Shown: positions 34,501-40,837 of the stretch, piece after piece | Layout: each line of letters begins with the position of its first letter | Position numbering within the stretch: position 1 is the first letter of the stretch | Source: Vibrio harveyi NBRC 15634 = ATCC 14126 = KCTC 12724 | GTDB lineage: Bacteria; Pseudomonadota; Gammaproteobacteria; Enterobacterales; Vibrionaceae | Assembly: GCF_001591145.1 (NCBI RefSeq) | Contig: NZ_BCUF01000044.1 | Span: forward strand, 1-50,278 | Direction: 5' to 3' | Length of the DNA: 50,278 nt | The notes under the pieces: model-generated | The model's input: the letters and a program-made list of their open reading frames with translations, nothing else | What the model was told of the DNA's origin: nothing | Database searches by the model: none | Made by a program: the position numbers and the translations under genes

Positions 34501-34580
34501 ATACCCGCCACCACACTTAAGGCGATGAAGAACAACACGAAAGTACGCTGTCTTATCGCGAATTCGGCTAAATTGATCAT
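31524..34580 (-). CDS. RND efflux inner-membrane permease (complete tripartite system)
   Basis: The 1018-residue permease has the normal two-fold RND layout. The TM4 relay reads GMLVDNAIVITDM: the first Asp is kept and the second is Asn, unlike AcrB (Asp-Asp). In the second half the Lys is present (GMIIKNGIVLMDQ). It thus has the opposite relay pattern to the other two permeases in the window, which keep Asp-Asp but lack the Lys. Such VDNA forms occur in a separate RND branch, so this is probably functional. It lies between adaptor (9 bp upstream) and channel gene (2 bp downstream). Substrates probably include drugs, bile salts or detergents, but nothing here fixes that. Confidence 0.9.
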   Translation of the reverse strand: MINLAEFAIRQRTFVLFFIALSVVAGIYSYFDLGKLEDPSFTVKTAVVVTLYPGASAQEVEQQVTDTIETKLQEMAELNRLRSLSRPGMSMVFVDLKESLNSKALPQQWDLLRRKVNDVKLQLPSTAQISIVQDEFSEVYGMLFSIHSEDAVPEELRRYAEELQRQIKAVKGIKKIELHGVQPRVVHIDMPDERLAQYGLSVAQVWNQLSTQNMTFEAGKFDAGTERIRITQTSEFQSLDDIRNLVIKGGVSELGTGLIRLGDIAEVSMGYQTPALTESRFNGQPAVTLAVSPVEGINVVSLGDTIRDIIHNYEQTLPLGVDISTVAYQPEEVQKAIDDFVGNLLESVGIVFVVLLVFMGFKSATIVGSSLLLTILLTLIYMNIAGIDLHRVSLGTFILALGMLVDNAIVITDMMIVKLSKGIERTRAAIDSVKETAVPLLGATIIAIMGASPVLFSKTDSAEFAGSVFYIVASSLLLSWLVAMTFTVLMCWMFIKPTPADEDAKPSRYKQLVFWTVDNPMKALTALIPLILVTAFAVPYVAVNFIPQSDRPIVFLDYWLPNGAKIEQTSADMRKVEQWLLKQPEVESISSYMGASAPRFSVTVEPEPFDPAYGQILINTKDYAGISQLVERGDKWLQNTFPDAEPRFRALKLATSDKYAVEARFSGPDEVVLHQLADQAKAIFATHPDAKYVRDDWRQESKVLKPIINQDKMRQAGINRADIAFALKRASDGMPLGQMNLNDELIPIQLRGTSQNMASLETLPVRSLLGMHSVPLGQVVDGFELVPEESMIWRRNRVKTITAQAGVARHSTPATVRNAVKDQIEAIHLPAGYSLEWGGEFYDEHKAVTDIFKQLPKAMLIMVIILVAMFNGFKQPIIIFATLPLAATGATFALLGFDKPFGFMALIGAVTLTGMIIKNGIVLMDQIELERANGRALVDAIKEATVNRTMAISMGALTTALGMIPLLSDLLFDQMAATIIGGLAAATVLSLFIMPALYRLAYKEKPQTTHTDAKLKEA

Positions 34581-34589
34581 GGTTTGAAC

Positions 34590-35672
34590 CTATAGCGTTT
34601 TGATGGTTAGGTTTGGCGTGTTATCGCCTGGTTTGAGATAGTGAGTTCCGCTGATAACGACATAGTCACCTTGTTGGAAATCGCCGGAAACACAAGCTTG
34701 ATGAGAATCGATGGATTGCAAGTTAACGGGTTCACTGTGTACGACAGCATCTCGCACCACGTTGACGTGTAGGGTCTTCTTTTCGCCCAAAATGGCAGAG
34801 TATGGGAAGCAGTGGCTTGATTGATTCGGCTGGAACGAAGTCGTTACCGTAACCGCTTTACCATTGAACAAGTTTTTAGAAATAGAATCGATCGCTAGCG
34901 TGACAGGATAAGTTTGCTTGATTAAATGCTTCTTCGGAGCAATCTCGGCGACTTTTGCACTGTAGGTTTGCTCAGCACCGTACCAAGAAAGTGCTGCAGA
35001 TTGACCAAGGTTAAACTGTCGAACCATATTTTCTGGCACATCGATATCCACTTCCCATTGCCCATCTTGCTGAATCGTAGCCACGCTCACGCCAGGCAGG
35101 GTTTGTTCGAAAGCATCAATACGGACTTCACCAATGTTGCCAGAAAATGGTGCGCGTAATGTGGTGTAAGTCAGTGCGTCTTCCGCTCGCTGGATGTTTT
35201 TTTCTACCACTTTGACAGCGGATAGACTACGTTCATAACCGCTGATGGCACGGTCTAAATTAACGCTAGCAATGGCATTATCGTCAGTTGCTTGCTTAAC
35301 GCGCTTAAGCTCCGCTTTCGCCAGTTTATGTGCGGACTTTGCCTCCAGCATACGAGCTTGTAGCTCTTCTAATGAGACTTGATAATCGTGTGGGTCAAGC
35401 GTAGCAATGACTTGCCCTTTCTCGACATGATCGCCTTTCTTCACCAAAACGCTTTCTACCGTGCCTGGTACACGAAAAGAAAGAGAAGCACTTTCTTTGG
35501 CGTGAACAATGCCGCTAAATGATTTGCTTGAGGCGGAGTTGCTGTCCTTTACTTCGACGACTTGTATTGGTCGAGGAGATTCAGGTTCGGCGAATGTGGT
35601 TTGGTTTTGGTTACAACCAAGCAGCGCGAGTGTCGCTGCACTTAACGCTGTGGTTTTGAATAGACGGTTCAT
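34590..35672 (-). CDS. RND efflux periplasmic adaptor lipoprotein
   Basis: The 360-residue membrane fusion protein carries a lipoprotein signal (MNRLFKTTALSAATLALLGC, Cys 20), so it is anchored by lipid rather than by a helix. A lipoyl half (LSFRVPGTVESVLVKKGDHV), a short alpha-hairpin of about 75 residues and the second lipoyl half (LRAPFSGNIGEVRIDAFEQT) follow in the normal order, then the beta-barrel. ATG 35672 is chosen because AGGGAG lies eight bases ahead and the signal starts there; the upstream ATG at 35702 has no ribosome site. It is the first gene of the tripartite operon, 102 bp after a LysR gene on the same strand, which may control it. Confidence 0.88.
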   Translation of the reverse strand: MNRLFKTTALSAATLALLGCNQNQTTFAEPESPRPIQVVEVKDSNSASSKSFSGIVHAKESASLSFRVPGTVESVLVKKGDHVEKGQVIATLDPHDYQVSLEELQARMLEAKSAHKLAKAELKRVKQATDDNAIASVNLDRAISGYERSLSAVKVVEKNIQRAEDALTYTTLRAPFSGNIGEVRIDAFEQTLPGVSVATIQQDGQWEVDIDVPENMVRQFNLGQSAALSWYGAEQTYSAKVAEIAPKKHLIKQTYPVTLAIDSISKNLFNGKAVTVTTSFQPNQSSHCFPYSAILGEKKTLHVNVVRDAVVHSEPVNLQSIDSHQACVSGDFQQGDYVVISGTHYLKPGDNTPNLTIKTL

Positions 35673-35774
35673 AAGATGGCTCCCTAATTTTGGTGCCATC
35701 ATACAATCGAACGCTGTTCAGATAATTACTCGACTCTGAGACTCACTGTCTCAAAAAATGAGACAATAATGTAT

Positions 35775-36656
35775 CTAAACCAATTTGGGGATTTCTTTAA
35801 TTAGATGCTCAATAAGTAATCGACTCGCTTGGCTTAGGGTTTTAGGTTGAGGGTAGAGTAGCCAGCCAGACTCTTCTGTTACCGAATACTGTGACAATAA
35901 CTGGACCAAAGTGCCCGATTCTAATTCACGTTTTACGAGTAGTTTGGGCATAAAAGTAATGCCGCGATCTAAGATGGTGGCGTTTTTAATAAAACCGATG
36001 TTATTCGAGATAAGCTTGGGACTGAGTTGTACGCTTTGTTCTTGAAAATGCCAGACATTATCAATGTCGCCATTTGGCCAACGGAAGCACACGCATTGAT
36101 GCGTTTTTAATTGCTCTAGCGTTTCCGGCGTTCCGTGGGTTTGTAGGTAGCTCGGGGAGGCGACCAAGCATCGGTCGAGCGTCAGCAGTTTGCGTGCCAC
36201 AATATCAGAATCGAATAATGCACCACCGTGAAACGCAATATCCAAGCCTTGTTGGAACATATCATGGAAGCCGTTGTTGATATTACGAATATCTAACTCA
36301 ACATGAGGGTATTGATCGTGAAAGTCGAACAGAATAGGGCGCACTAGTTCATCGGTTTCAGGTAATAAACCGAGCTTGATTCGACCGCGGACCTCATTGG
36401 TATCGTTGCTGACTTGCTCATTTGCAGAGTCGAGCATAGTGAGTGCTTTTTGCAGATTCTCGTAATACGCCTCGCCGTTGTTGGTGAGCGATAAACTGCG
36501 TGTTGTTCGATGGAATAGCTGTGCTCCAAGAGATTGTTCTAACTCTCCAATTCGCCGGCTTACATTCGCACGTGGTAAGTCCAGCGCATTGGCTGCGGCG
36601 GTAAAGCTACCTAAATCCACCACCTTAATGAACAGTTTGAGATCGTCAATTTTCAC
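35775..36656 (-). CDS. LysR-family transcriptional regulator
   Basis: The 293-residue protein has the LysR winged HTH at the N-terminus (LGSFTAAANALDLPRANVSR, then RIGELEQSLGAQLFHRTTRS, about residues 16-56) and a LysR substrate-binding domain (about residues 88-290). It resembles the large subgroup of LysR proteins that begin MKIDDLKLFIKVVDLGSF. It is transcribed in the same direction as the tripartite RND operon and sits directly upstream of it, an unusual arrangement because LysR genes are more often divergent from their targets. Control of the pump is likely but unproven. The effector is unknown. Confidence 0.85.
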   Translation of the reverse strand: MKIDDLKLFIKVVDLGSFTAAANALDLPRANVSRRIGELEQSLGAQLFHRTTRSLSLTNNGEAYYENLQKALTMLDSANEQVSNDTNEVRGRIKLGLLPETDELVRPILFDFHDQYPHVELDIRNINNGFHDMFQQGLDIAFHGGALFDSDIVARKLLTLDRCLVASPSYLQTHGTPETLEQLKTHQCVCFRWPNGDIDNVWHFQEQSVQLSPKLISNNIGFIKNATILDRGITFMPKLLVKRELESGTLVQLLSQYSVTEESGWLLYPQPKTLSQASRLLIEHLIKEIPKLV

Positions 36657-36785
36657 TCTGGCGCTCCATGCTTATTGAACACTGTATTAAACCGTGACAC
36701 TCTAAAGCATCACAAGGTTATGCACAAAACATAACGCGACTTTTGATAACCGTCACTTGTCATCAAATAGAAATAGGGAATTAAT

Positions 36786-37145
36786 GTGCTGAGAGTTATC
36801 CAACGCCGTCGAATCAAAAAGGTCATTAAATTACTGTCTGCAAGGCTAATAAAGGGCTATGGTAGTCGTGACTACTTTTCTATTGGTCAAGTTCAGAGCA
36901 GTACAACTGAGTTAAGCAAGCGCCAACAACACATTGCTTTGGCGCTTTATGCTAACCCTGAAGCGCTTAACTCAGAAGAAGCTGCTGAAATTCAGTCTCT
37001 ACGCACTGATGTCGCCAATGATTTTTTCGAAGGTGGTGACTACAACGCGCAAGATGTGGTGAATTTATTGGGCTCTGGCGGCTGGAAGGGAGGACGTATG
37101 GATGATGATATGTCCCACCGATTTGGAATGAATAGCCGATACTAA
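36786..37145 (+). CDS. Small conserved protein, possibly DUF6559-like
   Basis: The 119-residue protein starts at GTG 36786 with an AGGGAA ribosome site eleven bases before it. A basic N-terminus (VIQRRRIKKVIKLLSARLIK) is followed by YGSRDYFSIGQVQS, a helical segment, and FFEGGDYNAQDVVNLLGSGGW. The pattern RRIKK...YG..-YY/YF-(S/T)xGQV is what I recall of the DUF6559 family of marine gammaproteobacteria, but the match is from memory. No signal peptide or membrane helix is seen. Its stop overlaps the stop of the convergent Dabb gene (shared CTAA). Function unknown. Confidence 0.65.
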   Translation: MLRVIQRRRIKKVIKLLSARLIKGYGSRDYFSIGQVQSSTTELSKRQQHIALALYANPEALNSEEAAEIQSLRTDVANDFFEGGDYNAQDVVNLLGSGGWKGGRMDDDMSHRFGMNSRY

Positions 37146-37450
37146 ATCTCGTAATCGAATACGATGATGTCTTCAAGCAGAGGTCTAAATACTTCTTTCA
37201 AGGCGTCGTGCTCAGGGTGAGGCAGATAATTCTGACGACCTGCTTCATCAGAAAATGTCATCATCACGGCGTGCGTGTAGTCTTTGTTCTTTCCTTCTGG
37301 GCTGTTGTTTAAGCCCCACTCAACGTCGGTTACGCCTTCTACTTTCGTTGGCATGGTTTCGAATAGCTCTCGTAATTGCTGAATTTTTTCGCTGGTGGCA
37401 GAAGCTTTAAATTTGATGAGTAGAATGTGTCTGATCATGGTTTTGGTCAT
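37142..37450 (-). CDS. Dabb (stress-responsive A/B barrel) domain protein
   Basis: The protein of 102 residues (98 if the Met of MIRHILLIKF is used) is a single dimeric alpha/beta barrel domain. Marks are the start MIRHILLIKFKASAT, a central helix (EKIQQLRELFETMP) and HAVMMTFSDEAGRQNYLPHP, then EHDALKEVFRPLLEDIIVFDYE. These are features of the Dabb family, small proteins linked to stress or to cofactor-free enzymology, with functions mostly unknown in bacteria. No ribosome site favours one start; the frame is also open to 37486. It converges with the small gene at 36786-37145. Confidence 0.8.
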   Translation of the reverse strand: MTKTMIRHILLIKFKASATSEKIQQLRELFETMPTKVEGVTDVEWGLNNSPEGKNKDYTHAVMMTFSDEAGRQNYLPHPEHDALKEVFRPLLEDIIVFDYEI

Positions 37451-37524
37451 GTTGTTGTTTTTGAAGAACAACACTATAGCGGGCATCTGCGCTCAAGTTA
37501 GCTCTTAGCTTCACAAAATAGGAA

Positions 37525-37553
37525 AACTAAAACACGAGCACAGTGGCTCGTGC
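37525..37553 (-). terminator. Terminator of tyrS
   Basis: On the minus strand CACGAGC-CACTGT-GCTCGTG forms a 7 bp stem with a 6-base loop and is followed by TTTTAGTTTTCC. It lies about 43 bp after the tyrS stop codon. Confidence 0.75.
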
Positions 37554-37595
37554 TTTAGTTAAGTTAGCTAGATTATCGGTAGTTAGTGTGAGCGA

Positions 37596-38852
37596 TTAAC
37601 CTTCGAGACGCTTCACCAAGCAGAAGTGCTTTTTACCGCGTTGAAGCAACCAGTACTGGTCGAACAGTGGGAAGTTCAAGCTTGGTTTTTCTGTATCGAT
37701 TTTTTCGCCGTTCACACTGATGGCGTTGTTGCCAATTAGCTCACGAGCAACGCGTTTTGAGCTGGCTAGACCGGATTCAACCAGAAGCTCAACCAAGTCT
37801 TGCTCAGCACTTTGCATGCTCGGTAAGCCATCGAGTTCCAACTGTTTTAGCTCGCTCAAGCTCAATTGCTGGACATCACCGCTAAATAGCGCTTGAGTGA
37901 TTCGCTCTGCACTTGCTAATCCTTTTTCGCCATGAACAAAGCTTGTCATTTGTTCCGCTAAGATACGCTGTGCTTGCGGTTTGCCTTTACTCTCTTTGTC
38001 TTGTGTTTCAATTGCTGCAATCTCATCGCAACTCAAGAAGGTGTAGTAGCGTAGGAAGTGGTAAACATCGGCATCTTCCGCGGATAACCAGAATTGGTAG
38101 AAGGCGTAAGGCGAGGTTTTACTTGGATCCAGCCACACTGCACCTCCTTCGGTTTTACCAAATTTAGTGCCATCGGATTTGGTGATCAAAGGTAAGGTTA
38201 AGCCAAATACTTGTTCACCATTTTGACGGCGAGTAAGGTCAATGCCGCTAACAATGTTGCCCCACTGGTCGTTACCACCGATTTGTAAGCGACAGCCGTA
38301 CTGACGGTTTAATTCTGCAAAGTCGTAAGATTGCAGCAGTGCGTAACTGAACTCGGTGAATGAAATCCCTTGGTCTGGGCGTTGTAAGCGTTGCTTAACC
38401 GACTCTCGGCTGATCATGGTATTCACGGAGAAGTGTTTACCCACATCGCGGAAGAAGTCGATCACGTTAATTTGCTTCACCCAATCTGCGTTGTTTACCA
38501 TGATCATTGGCTTGCTGACTTGGTTATTCATCAATTGTTGAATTTGGTTCGACAGATCTTTTACCCAGCCTGTTACGGTTTCTTCTGAGTTTAAGCTGCG
38601 CTCTGTAGCTTTAAAACTTGGATCGCCGATCATACCCGTTGCCCCACCAATCAGGGCGATGGCTTGGTGTCCTGCATCTTGAAAGCGTTTGAGCATAATA
38701 AGTGGAACAAGGTGACCGATGTGTAAGCTACCTGCGGTTGGATCGAAGCCGCAGTACAAGGTTTGTGGCTCAGAAAGCAGTTGTTGAACTTGGTCTAAAT
38801 CGCTCGCTTGGGCAATCAAACCGCGAGCTTGTAAATCTTCAATCAGTGTCAT
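37596..38852 (-). CDS. tyrS: Tyrosyl-tRNA synthetase (probably the second isoform)
   Basis: The 418-residue class Ic synthetase charges tRNA-Tyr. It shows the HIGH motif (HIGH at residues 44-47), the tyrosine-binding core (ENxxW-like NNADWVKQIN, GQGISFTEFSY region and GGNDQWGN), the KMSKS-type loop KFGKT (230-234) and a C-terminal S4 RNA-binding domain (about 350-418). Overall it closely follows E. coli TyrS from start to end. Vibrios commonly have two tyrS genes, and the setting here fits the one on the second chromosome. No T-box or attenuator is seen upstream, and the gene sits 80 bp downstream of a LuxR gene stop on the same strand side. Confidence 0.92.
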   Translation of the reverse strand: MTLIEDLQARGLIAQASDLDQVQQLLSEPQTLYCGFDPTAGSLHIGHLVPLIMLKRFQDAGHQAIALIGGATGMIGDPSFKATERSLNSEETVTGWVKDLSNQIQQLMNNQVSKPMIMVNNADWVKQINVIDFFRDVGKHFSVNTMISRESVKQRLQRPDQGISFTEFSYALLQSYDFAELNRQYGCRLQIGGNDQWGNIVSGIDLTRRQNGEQVFGLTLPLITKSDGTKFGKTEGGAVWLDPSKTSPYAFYQFWLSAEDADVYHFLRYYTFLSCDEIAAIETQDKESKGKPQAQRILAEQMTSFVHGEKGLASAERITQALFSGDVQQLSLSELKQLELDGLPSMQSAEQDLVELLVESGLASSKRVARELIGNNAISVNGEKIDTEKPSLNFPLFDQYWLLQRGKKHFCLVKRLEG

Positions 38853-38933
38853 CGTCTTATCTTTATCTGGTTCGGTTGTATTCAGATTAAAAGGCGATGC
38901 GGAATCGAGATATATCCCTAAAGGGACAGTTTG

Positions 38934-39755
38934 TTATCTTGATTGAGTGATCAGGTGGTTGAGAAACAACTGAAAGAACTCGCTTAAAGACGCCACATTC
39001 AGTTGTGCGTAGATGCGTTTACGGTGATTCTTGACTGTGCCTTCTACGACATCTAGCTGCGCTGCAATCTCTTTGCTGTCATAGCCTTGCGCGATTAATG
39101 CGGCAATTTCTTGTTCTCGATTAGTGAGGACAGTTTCGCCAAAAGATGCCAGAGCGGATTCAATTGCAGTACGCATTTGTCCCGAGTAGGTGGTAGGACT
39201 GAAAACTGGCTCGGCGAGTGTAAACTCGGTTTGTTTCCAGTGCTGTCGGCACAAAGACTGAATAATGGCAAAGTAAGATTTGAGCTTGGCTACTTGAGGC
39301 TTGGTGAAGCGCTTATCGTCCTGCATAAAACCGAAGTAGAACATCACCCAACGTGTCGGTTCGATTTCGACCAACATGCTGAGTTCATCTTTCCAGCCAG
39401 TTTGATGGTAGAACTGCTCGCAGTAGGCTTGATAATCGAGATCGTTGCGCGCGACATCTTTTCTCACCACGTCTTTGAGCGTAAAGATACCTTGTTCTTT
39501 GTTAGCGTTAAGTTTTTGATAAAACGGGTCATTTTGAAAAGAAGTCGTGAGATAACGCTGGAACAGTAGCTCGCGTTCATTTTCAATCGAATCATACAGA
39601 TAGATAGGGTGTTTGCCTTCGCGGTAGCCGAGGATCACTGCGCAATCAAAACTCAGTAGTGAAGCTATCACGCGCATGAGTTTAGGCGTAAAGCTTGGTG
39701 AGTTAAGGGCAGATATTGTTTCTGCAAGCTGAGTGTTGAATGCGTCGCTGGGCAT
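38934..39755 (-). CDS. LuxR-type transcriptional regulator
   Basis: The 273-residue protein has a C-terminal LuxR HTH (LTNREQEIAALIAQGYDSKE, then LDVVEGTVKNHRKRIYAQLN, about residues 210-258) and an N-terminal domain of about 200 residues without receiver signature. The N-terminal part does not show the conserved Trp/Tyr/Asp set of acyl-homoserine-lactone binding proteins in an obvious way, so its signal is unknown. I start at ATG 39755 (MPSDAFNTQL); the frame is open to 39851, but the added residues are of poor quality. It is a stand-alone gene. Targets unknown. Confidence 0.8.
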   Translation of the reverse strand: MPSDAFNTQLAETISALNSPSFTPKLMRVIASLLSFDCAVILGYREGKHPIYLYDSIENERELLFQRYLTTSFQNDPFYQKLNANKEQGIFTLKDVVRKDVARNDLDYQAYCEQFYHQTGWKDELSMLVEIEPTRWVMFYFGFMQDDKRFTKPQVAKLKSYFAIIQSLCRQHWKQTEFTLAEPVFSPTTYSGQMRTAIESALASFGETVLTNREQEIAALIAQGYDSKEIAAQLDVVEGTVKNHRKRIYAQLNVASLSEFFQLFLNHLITQSR

Positions 39756-39824
39756 GGTGATTCGGGAGTTCGATAAAGGTTGGGGTAAGCATAACGCAAT
39801 AGGCTGATATCCCAAAGTGATCAG

Positions 39825-39847
39825 AAAGGGGAGCGTTGTGCTCCCCC
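39825..39847 (-). terminator. Terminator of the SYLF-domain gene
   Basis: GGGGAGC-GTTGT-GCTCCCC forms a perfect 7 bp stem. On the minus strand it is followed by TTTCTG. It lies about 27 bp after the stop codon of the gene at 39873-40652. Confidence 0.65.
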
Positions 39848-39872
39848 TCAATAAATCATTGTCACTAAGAGA

Positions 39873-40652
39873 TTACTGGGAATCGGTTAGCTCTTTATTC
39901 ACCCAGTATTTTGAGCCAGAAACGTTTGCATCAACTAATAACCCTGTGGTGTTTAGCTGATATACTGCTACGCCGCTGTTGAATTGCGCTGTCATTTCTT
40001 CGCCGTCCTCACCAGCGACTAAAGAAGCTTCGCTTGATGCTTCCCAACCTTCTTCGACAAAGGTGTTAAAGTCTTTTTCTTTTTCAAACAGTACGACCTG
40101 TTGGTAGAACTTACCACCAACGCCAAGAGCGACGCCCGCACCAAACATATTCATATAAGTACGTTGATCTGTGGACTTGTTGACCGCAACCCCAGAGCCA
40201 GAGTTGGTATGGAACATCAGCGATAGTTTGCGTGAATCAAAAACCGCGTAGCCGTATGCCTTGTCGTACAGTGCTTTGGCTTTAGGCTCTTCATTGAACA
40301 GTTTGAGAAGTGTGCTATCCGCCATAAGATCAATCGCTTGGCGTGCTTCTTGAGGTGTATCGCCTTCCATCAGTTCGGTGATCTTCTTGTCCGCTTCATC
40401 GATCCAACCTTTACTGGTTTCAATGCTTGCGTCGGTCCACTCGCCAGCGGTGTTAATCGCATCTTCTGACCAATTGGTGAAGTCCTCCCAAGCTTGTTTG
40501 GAGAAGGCTTTGGTGCTGTCCCAAGTTTCTTTAGCGGTGTCAGAGACGGCATCTCCTAGGTCTGAAAGGCTGTTGGAAATGTCATCCCAGTCTGCATAAG
40601 CGGGAGAAGCAAGAAGCGTTAATGCGGTGATGAGAGCAAGAGGCTTTTTCAT
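39873..40652 (-). CDS. Secreted SYLF/Ysc84-domain lipid-binding protein
   Basis: The 259-residue protein has a Sec signal peptide (MKKPLALITALTLLASPAYA). A Trp- and Asp-rich helical segment follows (about residues 21-95, with repeated DW/WT/WEDFTNWSED-type motifs that look amphipathic), and then a SYLF domain (about 110-259: AYGYAVFDSRKLSLMFHTNS, MFGAGVALGVGGKFYQQVVL). SYLF domains bind phosphoinositide-like or acidic lipids in eukaryotes. In bacteria the role is unknown, presumably at the envelope. The gene stands alone with its own terminator. Confidence 0.85.
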   Translation of the reverse strand: MKKPLALITALTLLASPAYADWDDISNSLSDLGDAVSDTAKETWDSTKAFSKQAWEDFTNWSEDAINTAGEWTDASIETSKGWIDEADKKITELMEGDTPQEARQAIDLMADSTLLKLFNEEPKAKALYDKAYGYAVFDSRKLSLMFHTNSGSGVAVNKSTDQRTYMNMFGAGVALGVGGKFYQQVVLFEKEKDFNTFVEEGWEASSEASLVAGEDGEEMTAQFNSGVAVYQLNTTGLLVDANVSGSKYWVNKELTDSQ

Positions 40653-40780
40653 AGGTCCGTTCTTTTATGAAATCATATCCTTTTATTCTAGGTGAAAATT
40701 TTAACAGGGAGAATTGATCAGCTTATTGGGTTGGGATTGCTGTCACGAACTCACGTAGGTTTGACATAATTAAGACACAG

Positions 40781-40813
40781 TAAAAAGCCCTCAAACTCAG
40801 GAGCTTGAGGGCT
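40781..40813 (-). terminator. Terminator of ppsA
   Basis: AGCCCTCAA and TTGAGGGCT form a perfect 9 bp stem with a 10-base loop. On the minus strand it is followed by TTTTACTG. It lies 25 bp after the ppsA stop codon. Confidence 0.8.
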
Positions 40814-40837
40814 ATATTATCGACAGAGTAGAGTGGC

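Noticed and set aside
38853..38933. T-box or attenuator ahead of tyrS
   Set aside because: The 81 bp upstream spacer is too short and shows no leader peptide, T-box sequence or antiterminator fold.
39111..39569. 152-codon plus-strand ORF within the LuxR-type gene
   Set aside because: It lies fully opposite a well-supported coding region and has no recognisable domain or start signal.
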